Shown here: positions 16,697-25,088 of the stretch, one piece after another
How the letters are laid out: every line of letters begins with the position of its first letter
Position numbering within the stretch: the first letter of the stretch is position 1
DNA from: Clostridia bacterium
Lineage (GTDB): Bacteria; Bacillota; Clostridia; Oscillospirales; Acutalibacteraceae
Direction: 5' to 3'
DNA: 64,000 nt
Assembly: GCA_017380575.1 (NCBI GenBank)
Contig: JAFODS010000004.1
Span: 48,645 to 112,644, forward strand
The notes under the pieces: generated by a model
Databases searched by the model: none
What the model was told of the DNA's origin: nothing
Seen by the model: only the letters and a program-made list of their open reading frames with translations
Translations under genes and position numbers: made by a program

Positions 16697-16724
16697 ATTA
16701 TATCATTTCCATAACGTTTGTCAA
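16697..16724 (-). promoter_or_regulatory. Promoter of fba
   Basis: On the minus strand: perfect TTGACA (16719-16724), 16 bp, perfect TATAAT (16697-16702). Confidence 0.8.
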
Positions 16725-16816
16725 TGTAGGGACAGAGAATTTTTATTCTTTAACCGCAATAACAAAAAGATTGATTATATACCGCGAGTATGATATTATA
16801 AATGTATATTTAATAA

Positions 16817-16849
16817 CAAAAACATTGCCACAGAAACTGCGACAATGTT
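16817..16849 (-). terminator. Terminator after the 16860 gene
   Basis: A hairpin AACATTG...CAATGTT with inner GCAG pairing, followed on the minus strand by TTTTTGTTATT, just after the stop codon. Confidence 0.7.
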
Positions 16850-16859
16850 CAAATCTGAT

Positions 16860-17414
16860 TTATACAAGTTTTACTTTTTCACCCTTGCAGGAAAGCGCTG
16901 AATAATCAACCTCACCGTCTACAACCGTAAATGAATAAAAGCCGTTGCTGCAGGAAATGAATGCTTCACCGTTGTATTCCGAATCAAGAATCTGCGTAAG
17001 AATTATTGTCTGATTTTCAAACTTTTCAAACATATAAACACCTTTAGCACTTGAACGGGTAACCATTTTACTTGTAACGTTTGTCGGAAGCTTGTAGCCA
17101 CCGTCACCCTTCGGGAAAGAATAGTAGAAATAATTCATCTCGTCACGACGTGCAACACAAAGTGCACCCTCGTCGCATTCAGCGTAGGTTATCAGCTCTT
17201 CGTGATAGCGGTATGAGAAAGCTTCTTCAACAGAAACAAAACTGTAAAAATAATTTTCAACCGGAACAAATAACGAAACCGCAACGAGTATAACGGCAAT
17301 AAAGGCAGAAGCCAACGCGGATTTTCCCGTCTTTTTTGTAATCATCATAAGAATTACAAGTAAAAGAAAAAATATGAAAATTCCGGCTGCCCATCTTATA
17401 GAATTAAAAATCAT
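16860..17414 (-). CDS. Hypothetical membrane protein
   Basis: A 184-residue protein with two N-terminal transmembrane helices (about residues 6-26 and 36-55) and then a soluble domain of about 120 residues, predicted to be mainly beta and outside the membrane. The soluble part starts PVENYFYSFVSVEEAFSYRYHEE. I do not recognise a family. The ATG at 17414 has GGGGGC upstream; an upstream in-frame start at 17465 overlaps the promoter and is unlikely. Confidence 0.7.
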   Translation of the reverse strand: MIFNSIRWAAGIFIFFLLLVILMMITKKTGKSALASAFIAVILVAVSLFVPVENYFYSFVSVEEAFSYRYHEELITYAECDEGALCVARRDEMNYFYYSFPKGDGGYKLPTNVTSKMVTRSSAKGVYMFEKFENQTIILTQILDSEYNGEAFISCSNGFYSFTVVDGEVDYSALSCKGEKVKLV

Positions 17415-17436
17415 GTGCAAGCCCCCTGTTGTTTTT

Positions 17437-17465
17437 ATGTTATCACAAGGCTTGTAAAAAGTCAA
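17437..17465 (-). promoter_or_regulatory. Promoter of the 16860 membrane-protein gene
   Basis: On the minus strand: TTGACT (17460-17465), 17 bp, TAACAT (17437-17442). Confidence 0.55.
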
Positions 17466-17518
17466 TCAGCATGAATCACGAATTAAAAAGATTTAACATT
17501 CATACGAGGAGGATTTTT

Positions 17519-18178
17519 ATGAATGACAAATTTCAGCTCAGGGACGGTTTCACCTACACGGCACACACAGGTTGTATAGGTACACCTGCCAATTCACTCG
17601 AATCAATCGACGTTGCCGTAGAACACGGTTCGGACATTGTTGAATTTGACCTTAACTTCACCGCTGACGGAAGAGCTGTGCTTTCTCACGACGCTCCCAA
17701 GGGAAACGAAATTTCACTTGACGAAGCTTTCAGAAAAATTGCAACTATCGAAAATCTTCTTGTCAACGTTGATGTTAAAACAACGGCACATCTTGAATTA
17801 GTTAAGCCTCTTGCAGAAAAGCACGGTATTCTTGACCGAATTTTTTACACGGGCATTACCAAAGAAATGGTTGAAGATGCAAAAAAGAAAAGTCCCGGTA
17901 TCACCTACTATCTCAACACAAATGTAAGAAGATTTCAGACAAAAAAATATCTTGCCAAGCTTGTAGGAGAAGTTCGTGACTGCGGTGCTGTCGGAATTAA
18001 TTTCAACAAAAAGAGTGCAACAAAAAAGCTTGTTGATTTCTTCCGTGAAAACGGTCTTCTTGTTTCAATCTGGACAGCTAACAATGAAAAAGATTGTCTT
18101 CGCCTGCTGTCGCTTTCACCCGATAACATTACAACAAGACGCCCCGATATAATAAAAACAATTCTCGAGAAAAAATAA
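17519..18178 (+). CDS. Glycerophosphodiester phosphodiesterase-like protein 1
   Basis: A 219-residue cytoplasmic TIM-barrel protein of the GDPD family. Family members hydrolyse glycerophosphodiesters to glycerol 3-phosphate and an alcohol. The catalytic His is present but the usual HRG motif reads AHTG (Arg replaced by Thr). The metal pair is kept in IVEFDLNFTADGRAVLSHD, and the third metal-site segment reads VNVDVK instead of the usual IEIK. C-terminal WTANNEKD and GVGINFNK-like strands fit the barrel. AGGAGG lies 6 bases before the ATG at 17519. A second GDPD gene follows after 13 bases. Confidence 0.85.
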   Translation: MNDKFQLRDGFTYTAHTGCIGTPANSLESIDVAVEHGSDIVEFDLNFTADGRAVLSHDAPKGNEISLDEAFRKIATIENLLVNVDVKTTAHLELVKPLAEKHGILDRIFYTGITKEMVEDAKKKSPGITYYLNTNVRRFQTKKYLAKLVGEVRDCGAVGINFNKKSATKKLVDFFRENGLLVSIWTANNEKDCLRLLSLSPDNITTRRPDIIKTILEKK

Positions 18179-18191
18179 AGGACGGTTCAAA

Positions 18192-19025
18192 ATGAATTTT
18201 TCGCTTCAGGAAAAAGCAAAAGAAAATATAATCGTTGTTGCACACCGTGGTGCTTCAGGCGGTAACATTCCCTGCAACACACTTGCAGCTTACGAAATTG
18301 CACTCAAGCAAGGTGCGGATATGATTGAGGTTGACGTAAACAGTACGCTTGACCATCAGCTTATACTGTTTCACCCGGGTATGGAAATCCCTCATCTGAA
18401 TATGCCGGTCTATCTTCCCCTGCTTAACTACAGTGCAATCAAAAAGTTCCGTTATGTCAATGCAGACAACACCCCCACTCAGTTCAAAATCGCAAGCTTT
18501 GACGATTTTCTTGAACAGTTCAAGGGACGTTGCTTTATCAATATCGATAAATTCTGGAGCAATCCGCGAAGAATTTACAATGCAATCAAAAGGCACGATA
18601 TGGTTGACCAGGTGCTTGTTAAAAGCCATGTGAACGAAAAGGTTCTTAAAGTTCTTGAAGACCTTTGTCCAGAGCTTCAGTTTATGCCGATTGTTAAGGA
18701 CGTACATAACGCTCACGAAGCTCTTGGAAAAAGGAACATCAACTACATTGGTGTTGAGTGTGTCTTCGCAAAGGATACCGCACCGATTGCACAGGACGAT
18801 TTCATTGAAAAAATGCACAACGACGGTAAGCTCGTCTGGATGAATTCAATTATCTACGACAGAAAAGAACAGCTTTGCGGCGGTCACAGCGACGACACAG
18901 CACTTACTGTTTCTGAAGACGAAGGCTGGGGTTGGATTGCTGACAAGGGTGCAGACTTTATCCAGACCGACTGGACAATGATGCTCATCGATTACCTTAA
19001 GAGAACGGATAAATATTATAAATAA
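18192..19025 (+). CDS. Glycerophosphodiester phosphodiesterase-like protein 2
   Basis: A 277-residue GDPD paralogue of the preceding gene. It has a canonical AHRGASGGNIPCNTLAAY and MIEVDVN, but the second catalytic motif reads LFHPGME (the usual HD is HP), and the third metal strand reads INIDKF. It contains an insertion (HLNMPVYLPLLNYSAIKKF) relative to GDPD 1. There is no signal peptide. Together the two genes form an operon that ends at the terminator at 19030, and both probably act on intracellular phosphodiesters. The exact substrate is unknown. Confidence 0.86.
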   Translation: MNFSLQEKAKENIIVVAHRGASGGNIPCNTLAAYEIALKQGADMIEVDVNSTLDHQLILFHPGMEIPHLNMPVYLPLLNYSAIKKFRYVNADNTPTQFKIASFDDFLEQFKGRCFINIDKFWSNPRRIYNAIKRHDMVDQVLVKSHVNEKVLKVLEDLCPELQFMPIVKDVHNAHEALGKRNINYIGVECVFAKDTAPIAQDDFIEKMHNDGKLVWMNSIIYDRKEQLCGGHSDDTALTVSEDEGWGWIADKGADFIQTDWTMMLIDYLKRTDKYYK

Positions 19026-19029
19026 CAGG

Positions 19030-19066
19030 CAAGCAGGTACGCCAAAAACGTACCTGCTTGTTTTTA
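19030..19066 (+). terminator. Terminator after the GDPD pair
   Basis: A perfect 12-bp stem CAAGCAGGTACG/CGTACCTGCTTG followed by TTTTT. Confidence 0.9.
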
Positions 19067-19072
19067 TAAACA

Positions 19073-19978
19073 TTATTTATATTGGTAAACTTTTACATAA
19101 TCGACGATGAAGTCTGCGGATTCACCGTTTTTGATATCAATCTTTCCTGTACCGTGGCGGTCAGCCCAGGCAACACCGTTGTCGCCTGCAATCTCGCAGG
19201 AAAGGATAAGATATTCGGGGTTCTTGCTCACACCGCCCGTTGAAAGTCTGCCTGTTTCAACACCGTTGATGTAGAAGATGTATTCATTTTCGTTCCATTC
19301 AAGTCCGTATGTGTTGAACTCTTTGTAAGGATTGTTTGCAACGAGGTATTTGCCGACGCTGTCGCCCTTGCTGTCCGTGCCGTAGCCGTCATAGTGGATA
19401 CCGCCGATGACTGCATCGCCTGCACCCCACCAATGGTCTTTGTAATACATTGACTCAAAGATATCAACTTCCGTTCCGTCCTCGCCAGAATCGTTGACGT
19501 TGTAAACATCACCGTTCATCATCCAGAACGCAGCCCACATACCTCTTGCAGGAGGGAGAATTGCACGGCATTCAAAATAACCGTAAAGGAAATCCTGCTT
19601 GCCCTGAGTTGCGATTGCACCCGTGTAATAACCGGGGCCGTAGCTGTCGGGTGAACCGAATGTTTCGCCCTCAAGTCCGTTTTCCATATATCGTGTGGAA
19701 ATTACAAGATTTCCGTCTTTGACAGAAATCATATCCTTATGCCAGTAACCGCCCTTACGGATCGGACCCCAATGCAGAGTGTCAACAGACTGATTGTCGT
19801 TCCACTTAGTTGTATCAAGGCTGTCGCCGTTGAAATCGTCTTCCCATACAAGCTCGAATCTTTCTTCAAGATTAACCTCCTGTCCAGACGGAATATAAGG
19901 CAAATCAAGCAATGCCGGCAACTCAGGAGAAATAAACATTAAAAAAGAAACAAGTATACTGATAAGCTTTGTCATCAT
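19073..19978 (-). CDS. Secreted GH16 beta-glucanase (laminarinase/lichenase type)
   Basis: A 301-residue exported enzyme. The N-terminus is a signal peptide or anchor (about residues 1-22, ISILVSFLMFISPELPALL). The GH16 jelly roll follows: ELVWEDDFNGDSLDTTKWN, GYWHKDMISVKDGNLVI, GYFECRAILPPARGMWAAFW and the active site GTEVDIFESMY with the nucleophile Glu170 and acid/base Glu175 (ExDxxE). It should cleave internal beta-1,3 or beta-1,3/1,4 links in glucans; which one cannot be told from sequence. GGAGGG lies 7 bases before the ATG. Confidence 0.92.
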   Translation of the reverse strand: MMTKLISILVSFLMFISPELPALLDLPYIPSGQEVNLEERFELVWEDDFNGDSLDTTKWNDNQSVDTLHWGPIRKGGYWHKDMISVKDGNLVISTRYMENGLEGETFGSPDSYGPGYYTGAIATQGKQDFLYGYFECRAILPPARGMWAAFWMMNGDVYNVNDSGEDGTEVDIFESMYYKDHWWGAGDAVIGGIHYDGYGTDSKGDSVGKYLVANNPYKEFNTYGLEWNENEYIFYINGVETGRLSTGGVSKNPEYLILSCEIAGDNGVAWADRHGTGKIDIKNGESADFIVDYVKVYQYK

Positions 19979-20002
19979 AAGAAAACCCTCCTTACGGAAT
20001 TT

Positions 20003-20031
20003 ATTATACTAAAAAAGAAACAAGCAGTCAA
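20003..20031 (-). promoter_or_regulatory. Promoter of the GH16 gene
   Basis: On the minus strand: TTGACT (20026-20031), 17 bp, perfect TATAAT (20003-20008). The -35 box lies inside the terminator stem of the upstream phosphatase gene. Confidence 0.75.
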
Positions 20032-20046
20032 CGATAACATTGACTG
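20013..20046 (-). terminator. Terminator after the metallophosphatase gene
   Basis: A 7-bp stem CAGTCAA/TTGACTG with, on the minus strand, the tail CTTGTTTCTTTTTT. It overlaps the GH16 promoter. Confidence 0.65.
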
Positions 20047-20056
20047 CCTGTAATTA

Positions 20057-21277
20057 TTAATCTTCGTATGAAATCTGTCTGCCTGTAAGGACAGCTGAAA
20101 AGAAACGGCCGATTTTGTCTGTGTTCTTCTTGAAGAAGCCTCGGAAGCTTACGTCAAGTGCAAGCTTGTAACCGAATGTGTCGCCTGACTTGCGGAGTGC
20201 ATTTATGTCCTTGACAGAGAACATATCGTACCAATGCTCACAACGAGTGTCATACTTTGAAGTGTCGTTTTCGTCGATTTCAAAGATTCTGTAGCCGTAC
20301 TGTGAAGAGAAAGCATCTCTGTTATAACGTGAGCTTACCGTGTTACCGATTTCGATACCCTTGTACTCAACACCGAAAGCATTTGAATGGTCGTGGCCTG
20401 TAAAAATACCGAGAACGTCGCCTTTTTCAACCAACGCATCAAACTGACCGTCGTTTTCACCGCCTGAGCAAGGTGTTTCTGTAAGTGTGCCGTGGTTCAC
20501 TCTGTCAGGGTCGAACATATAATATTCACCCTTGTTGATAATGTGTTCATAGGCAAAGAGCTTTTTGCTGTCAACCTTTTTAAGAGCATCGTAAACTTCA
20601 GGAACAATAATGTGCTGGAAAGCGATTGAATAAACAACCTCACCACCGTTTGCTGCCTTGAGTTCATCAGATGTCTGTTTGTACCATTCAACCTGGTCTG
20701 CCTTTACGTTGCCGTAGTGACCGTTGCCGTCATAATCGTTTGAGTCGAAAACCCAGACATTGAACTTAACCTTTGAACCGTCTGAAGACATAACAGGAAT
20801 GTTATATGTGCCACAGCCTGAAATTGACGGACCGTCATCGATTGAAACTGAGCAGGAATATGTATTGTAATAAGCCATAAGCTCTTCACGTGACATTGCA
20901 CCTGTTTCGGAGTCGTGGTTACCGAAGGTGATTGCTGTCGGAATATTTCTTGACTGGAAAACATTCATAAGCATATCAATATGTTTTTTTGTAACGTTTG
21001 CATCGTCATTGTTAGTTACGTTGTCACCCGTTACAACAACAAGGTCGGGCTGTTCTCTGTCACAAGCCTGAGCAAGAAGCCACACGGAATCCACAACATT
21101 GTCCTCGTCAAGATGAGTATCTGTAACGTGCATAATTTTGAACTTTCCGTCCTGATTGAATTTAAGTGCCTGTGTTGTCATATTGTACTCCTTTACCGCA
21201 AAAGCAGTTGTTGAAATTCCGGCAATAATTATTACCGTAAGCAAGAGAGAAATGATTTTTCTGATAGATTTTTTCAT
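20057..21277 (-). CDS. Secreted calcineurin-like metallophosphatase
   Basis: A 406-residue exported phosphoesterase. A signal peptide (about 1-27, LLLTVIIIAGISTTAFA) is followed by the dinuclear metal motifs in order: HVTDTHLDEDN (Asp, His), VVTGDNVTN (Asp), TFGNHDSETG (Asn, His), AFQHIIVPE (His) and IFTGHDHSNAF (two His). The set is complete, so it should be active on a phosphate mono- or diester. The architecture resembles purple-acid-phosphatase-like exported enzymes of Clostridia. The neighbours (GDPDs and a phosphodiesterase) suggest a role in phosphate release. GGAGG lies 8 bases upstream. Confidence 0.9.
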   Translation of the reverse strand: MKKSIRKIISLLLTVIIIAGISTTAFAVKEYNMTTQALKFNQDGKFKIMHVTDTHLDEDNVVDSVWLLAQACDREQPDLVVVTGDNVTNNDDANVTKKHIDMLMNVFQSRNIPTAITFGNHDSETGAMSREELMAYYNTYSCSVSIDDGPSISGCGTYNIPVMSSDGSKVKFNVWVFDSNDYDGNGHYGNVKADQVEWYKQTSDELKAANGGEVVYSIAFQHIIVPEVYDALKKVDSKKLFAYEHIINKGEYYMFDPDRVNHGTLTETPCSGGENDGQFDALVEKGDVLGIFTGHDHSNAFGVEYKGIEIGNTVSSRYNRDAFSSQYGYRIFEIDENDTSKYDTRCEHWYDMFSVKDINALRKSGDTFGYKLALDVSFRGFFKKNTDKIGRFFSAVLTGRQISYED

Positions 21278-21303
21278 AGCAATTCCTCCTATTAAACAAA
21301 GAA

Positions 21304-21332
21304 ATTATACATCAACACGTAAAAAAAGTAAA
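21304..21332 (-). promoter_or_regulatory. Promoter of the metallophosphatase gene
   Basis: On the minus strand: TTTACT (21327-21332), 17 bp, perfect TATAAT (21304-21309). It diverges from the promoter at 21363. Confidence 0.65.
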
Positions 21333-21362
21333 CAAGCATTTTAAAGAAAAAGTATTTTGCTC

Positions 21363-21391
21363 TTGAAGAAAAAACATATTGATATTATAAT
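21363..21391 (+). promoter_or_regulatory. Promoter of the phosphodiesterase gene
   Basis: TTGAAG (21363-21368), 17 bp, perfect TATAAT (21386-21391), 30 bases before the start codon. Confidence 0.7.
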
Positions 21392-21421
21392 AAGCTTATC
21401 TTAACCGAAAGGGTGATTTAA

Positions 21422-22381
21422 ATGTTTTTGTGTATTCAGAAAATAATTTGCGTTATCTGTTCATTTTTTATGATGATCGGCGGTATGATCGCAGGAACGA
21501 ACTGGGGCGACAAGCCGAAAGCTTACGTTGAAACTGTAGAGTCAGTCGAGTGTTACGAAAACACACTTGAAACGGCAATCCCTCAGACAGAAATTTATAA
21601 CATTATCTCTGACCATTTTTCTTCACCTCTTGCAGAAGGTAAAACAGAGAAGAAGCTTATCGTTATCGGCTACGACGGAGGCAGAGCTGATGCTCTTTCC
21701 CTTGTTGATGAAAACGGTGAAGGCGGTATCAGCTACCTTCTTAAAACAGGCGGTACAGCTTCAATCGGATACTGCGGCGGCGTGAATTATCCTGCTATCA
21801 ACACTCAGGACACTTCAACAGCTCCCGGTTGGTGTTCAATTCTTACGGGTCAGTGGGCTGACGTTCACGGTATTACAGGCAACGGTATTGAAAAATCAAA
21901 CGACACACTCTCACTTCTTACAACCTCAGTTGAGAACGGACTTGCAGACTCTTCTGCTTTCTATGTTTCCTGGAACGGTCACTTTAACGGTGAGGACACA
22001 ACTTATATTCAGGAAAAAAACTACATTGATGAAAAGGGACTTGACGTGACCTTCCTTGATGCCGATGATGATGCAGGTACGGTTTCAAACACACTTTCAG
22101 ATATCAACTCAGCTGACTGTTCAGACTTTATTTTCTCAATTATTGAGCATCCCGACCACGCAGGTCACGACACAGGATTTTCAATCAATAACCCTGACTA
22201 TCAGCAGGCTATAGCTGATTCAGAGAAGGATGCAAAATCTATCATCGATGCAGTTGAAGCAAGAGCAACATACGAAAAAGAAGACTGGCTTATCATCATC
22301 ACCTCTGACCACGGCGGTTACAACACAGGTCACGGTGCAATGACAATTCAGGAAAGAATGACTTTCATTGTTGTAAGATAA
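21422..22381 (+). CDS. Exported alkaline-phosphatase-superfamily phosphodiesterase
   Basis: A 319-residue protein. The N-terminal helix (about residues 7-22) is a signal peptide or anchor. The rest is the alkaline phosphatase/nucleotide pyrophosphatase fold: IVIGYDGGRADAL (metal Asp), QDTSTAPGWCSILTG (Thr or Ser nucleophile), HPDHAGHDTGF (metal Asp, His) and TSDHGGYNTGHG (metal Asp, His, His). The motif set is complete. It probably hydrolyses a phosphodiester or phosphomonoester outside the cell. It diverges from the metallophosphatase, so the two may respond together to phosphate supply; no Pho box was recognised. Confidence 0.87.
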   Translation: MFLCIQKIICVICSFFMMIGGMIAGTNWGDKPKAYVETVESVECYENTLETAIPQTEIYNIISDHFSSPLAEGKTEKKLIVIGYDGGRADALSLVDENGEGGISYLLKTGGTASIGYCGGVNYPAINTQDTSTAPGWCSILTGQWADVHGITGNGIEKSNDTLSLLTTSVENGLADSSAFYVSWNGHFNGEDTTYIQEKNYIDEKGLDVTFLDADDDAGTVSNTLSDINSADCSDFIFSIIEHPDHAGHDTGFSINNPDYQQAIADSEKDAKSIIDAVEARATYEKEDWLIIITSDHGGYNTGHGAMTIQERMTFIVVR

Positions 22382-22394
22382 CACACTAAATTTT

Positions 22395-22440
22395 AAAGGC
22401 ACTTATCACACGCTTGTATGATAAGTGCCTTTTCTTTTTA
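22395..22440 (+). terminator. Terminator after the phosphodiesterase gene
   Basis: A long stem AAAGGCACTTATCA with its complement, then TTTTCTTTTT. Confidence 0.9.
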
Positions 22441-22455
22441 TATAATCACATCTGA

Positions 22456-23313
22456 TTAAAAATCAACTTTATAATTCCTTACGATTATTCCTACCGCCTT
22501 GTTATAATCAAGCACGTGCATAACCGAGCCGTCTTCACTTTCACGGAAAGTAATGCCTTCAGCTTCAATGTTTTCGCCGCCGACATCTCGCTGAGCCGCA
22601 ACTCTTACCTCGCCGGAGTTTACGTTGACTTCAAGGATGTTTTTCATCGTACCGTTATTTTTGCTATCTTCAGAAAGATAGAGCTTGCCTTCATAAAATT
22701 CTCCGCCCTGAATGCGGTGGATTTTCTCTATTCCTTTAAGATCTATTTCCTTTACGGGCTTCATGGAATCGTTGATGTCGTAAACATAAATCGTTTCAAT
22801 GTCGTTCCACTTTGACGCATAAAGGTATCCCGTTTTTGTATCAACTGCACACCACGGCACGCCATCATTATAAAGCTCATTCGGAAGGTCGTATATTTCG
22901 CCAGTTGCTTCAAGTGTTTCACAGTCGAAAGCTACAATGCAGGCGTAGCATTCGTCTCCGCCTTCGACAGGAGCATAGATTTTACCGTTATACCAGCTGA
23001 TTCCTCCGATATGGTTATTGCCTCTTTTTTTGCATTTTTCAGGCAACGGATTTATGCTTTTATCTACCTTTTCCATATCGTCAGCGGAAATCTTTACCAA
23101 AGATGTAAGGTTAAGAGCTGTTATCGATCCGCTTGCGTAATAATATTCACCGTCTGTTGTTATTCCCTGACCCATCATAAGTGCATCAAAAAGAATGAAC
23201 AGATTGCTTGAAATGTGGTCAGCCGTTTCGGTGTCTTGTGCTTTGGGCGTTGTGAGTACCGTAATTAACAAAACCGGTAATGTAAGAATAGCCCATAATC
23301 TTTGAAGAATCAT
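22456..23313 (-). CDS. Exported beta-propeller-like protein
   Basis: A 285-residue protein. A signal peptide (about 1-25, LWAILTLPVLLITVLTTPKAQ) precedes repeated beta segments with GITTDGEYYYAS, GISWYNGKIYAPV, AVDTKTGYLYAS and GGEFYEGKLYLS, each typical of one propeller blade. This looks like a YncE or SMP-30 type surface propeller that binds a ligand or acts as a lyase or hydrolase; no catalytic set can be assigned. The ATG at 23313 has AGGAG 7 bases upstream and overlaps the end of the GH42-like gene by 4 bases, so the two are co-translated. Confidence 0.75.
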   Translation of the reverse strand: MILQRLWAILTLPVLLITVLTTPKAQDTETADHISSNLFILFDALMMGQGITTDGEYYYASGSITALNLTSLVKISADDMEKVDKSINPLPEKCKKRGNNHIGGISWYNGKIYAPVEGGDECYACIVAFDCETLEATGEIYDLPNELYNDGVPWCAVDTKTGYLYASKWNDIETIYVYDINDSMKPVKEIDLKGIEKIHRIQGGEFYEGKLYLSEDSKNNGTMKNILEVNVNSGEVRVAAQRDVGGENIEAEGITFRESEDGSVMHVLDYNKAVGIIVRNYKVDF

Positions 23314-24968
23314 ATTTTGCTCCTTTCGAACAACCAGCATATTGTCTTTGTTATTTCCGTCGGGAACGAGATTTCTTTTCCCGTAAACAGGTCTTTGAAA
23401 ATTTTCTTTCCGTCAAGAGAAAAATCATATTCACCTTTTTCGTGAGCATAAAAAACGATATGATTTTGGGCCGTGTAAACAACAGCCTTCTGTTTTGTCG
23501 GGACGGTTATTCCGTTGTTTTCAAAAAACTCCTTGAAGGTTTCAAAATCAACTTCGTCATCGTCTGTTATAATCATAACGTTTTTTTGCTTTTGTTTTGC
23601 TGTTTTTATGCAATCACTCAAAAGCTGAGTTTTGTTCGGCTCAATGAAAATGCAGACATTATAATCATTATAAACCTTTTCAAAATCAGAAACAAGAAAA
23701 ATGTCATACATTACTCCTGAAAGCCCTATGGAATTGCAGACATCCCAGATTTTATTCCGATGCCCCTTTAACGGAAAATAGCAGTTTTCATCCATAAAAA
23801 CAGCAACGTCTGAAGATTTACGCTCCATTCCTTTTTCGCAGATTTTCTGCATTTTTGAAAAAGTCTGCATAAATTCGCTGTCGTCGTACCAACCGCCCCA
23901 CATATCAAACCACCACATTCCGTGGCCGTGGGTAAATGCACGGCAGAAATTCAGCTTTATCTGCTCCAGGCTTGTCTTTCTGTCGGGACCGAACCAGATT
24001 TTCGTGGAATAGTGAGAATGCGGACTCGGCGGACGTGAAAGATGAGTGCGGATATCGTTTTCTGAAAAATAAAGCTTGCCGTGAAGCTTCAAAGAATCAA
24101 TCGGCACCATCGGATACGGATCAACTCCGGGCTGTCTTCCGTAAACATAAATCAACGGTGAACACATAAAATCTATTTTGTCGCTTTCAAGAACTTTTGA
24201 TAACGCAAGGTGAAGATTAACCCTGTGCGGACAGCCGATTGTGTAACCGTAAAAAGCACCTACAATTTTATTGTTTTTAACGGCTTCTTTTGCAGCCGAT
24301 GCAAATTCAACTATTCTTTGTGCCGTCATTTCGGAAGCAAAGCGGAAATAATTTTCCTCGTTTTTTTCAAGGTTATTCTCTTCGCACAGCTTCAGGAATT
24401 TTTCCTTTGCACGCTTGCCGTAGAAACCGTAATCTTCAAAAGGCAGCCATTCTTCCGTGTTTCCTCCTGCAATCTGATAACCAACAACATTTTCCGAATA
24501 ACGGCTGTTTTCAATATAATCAATAAGCTTGGTGAGCTTTTCTTTTATTTCCTCTGCCCACAAATCCGATGCAAAAGAAACTCTCGTCCTTCCGCGGTGC
24601 ATTCCGTAATCGCAAAGCTCATCGGGATGCTCTTTTTCCCATTCACGGGAAAGATTGACATTGACGCGCGGAAAAATCAATGCATCAGGACAGGCAGACA
24701 GAATCTCGTCAAAATTTTTATCGACAATTGAAAAATCAGGCTCGTCATTCTGAAAAATACCTTTCTGAAAAACAAGCACAGGGGTGATTTCGTTAATCGG
24801 CAATTCAGAAAAATTAAGATTAACCGAATAGAGCCTGATTCCCGCTTTCGCAAAATTTTCATAGCGATTGTTTGCTGTTTTGTAAGTTATGTATGCCATT
24901 TCGGGCACAGCTTTTCCGTTAACAAACAGCGTCGGCTGACCGTCAACCTGTTTAACCTGCGAAATCAT
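23310..24968 (-). CDS. Clan GH-A glycosidase-like protein (beta-galactosidase-like)
   Basis: A 552-residue protein without a signal peptide. Residues 20-380 read as a TIM barrel: RVNVNLSREWEKEHPDE, VVGYQIAGGNTEEWLPF (candidate acid/base Glu after the fourth strand) and KLYFSENDIRTHL (candidate nucleophile Glu). These positions and a Trp-rich patch (GHGMWWFDMWGGWYDD) fit GH42-like beta-galactosidases. A Rossmann-like domain (about 395-490, like the GH42 trimerisation domain) and a small beta domain follow. The family assignment is an inference from this layout. It is coupled to the exported propeller gene. Confidence 0.72.
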   Translation of the reverse strand: MISQVKQVDGQPTLFVNGKAVPEMAYITYKTANNRYENFAKAGIRLYSVNLNFSELPINEITPVLVFQKGIFQNDEPDFSIVDKNFDEILSACPDALIFPRVNVNLSREWEKEHPDELCDYGMHRGRTRVSFASDLWAEEIKEKLTKLIDYIENSRYSENVVGYQIAGGNTEEWLPFEDYGFYGKRAKEKFLKLCEENNLEKNEENYFRFASEMTAQRIVEFASAAKEAVKNNKIVGAFYGYTIGCPHRVNLHLALSKVLESDKIDFMCSPLIYVYGRQPGVDPYPMVPIDSLKLHGKLYFSENDIRTHLSRPPSPHSHYSTKIWFGPDRKTSLEQIKLNFCRAFTHGHGMWWFDMWGGWYDDSEFMQTFSKMQKICEKGMERKSSDVAVFMDENCYFPLKGHRNKIWDVCNSIGLSGVMYDIFLVSDFEKVYNDYNVCIFIEPNKTQLLSDCIKTAKQKQKNVMIITDDDEVDFETFKEFFENNGITVPTKQKAVVYTAQNHIVFYAHEKGEYDFSLDGKKIFKDLFTGKEISFPTEITKTICWLFERSKI

Positions 24969-24998
24969 AAGCTCACCTCTTATATAATTTCTTTTTTA

Positions 24999-25027
24999 AT
25001 ACTAACAAAATTGTTTTTTGCTGTCAA
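24999..25027 (-). promoter_or_regulatory. Promoter of the GH42-like operon
   Basis: On the minus strand: perfect TTGACA (25022-25027), 17 bp, TAGTAT (24999-25004). Confidence 0.65.
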
Positions 25028-25043
25028 TTAAAACGTTTTTCTC

Positions 25044-25072
25044 TTGCAACAATCCGTAAATTTTGCTATTAT
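25044..25072 (+). promoter_or_regulatory. Promoter of the MFS transporter gene
   Basis: TTGCAA (25044-25049), 17 bp, TATTAT (25067-25072). It would place the transcript start within about 10 bases of the start codon, so the leader is very short. Confidence 0.55.
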
Positions 25073-25088
25073 TTTCGCGGTGATTTAA

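Noticed and set aside
16725-16738. GTAGGGACAG as another member of the 576-790 palindrome family
   Set aside because: Only the GTAGGGA boundary matches; no palindrome follows.
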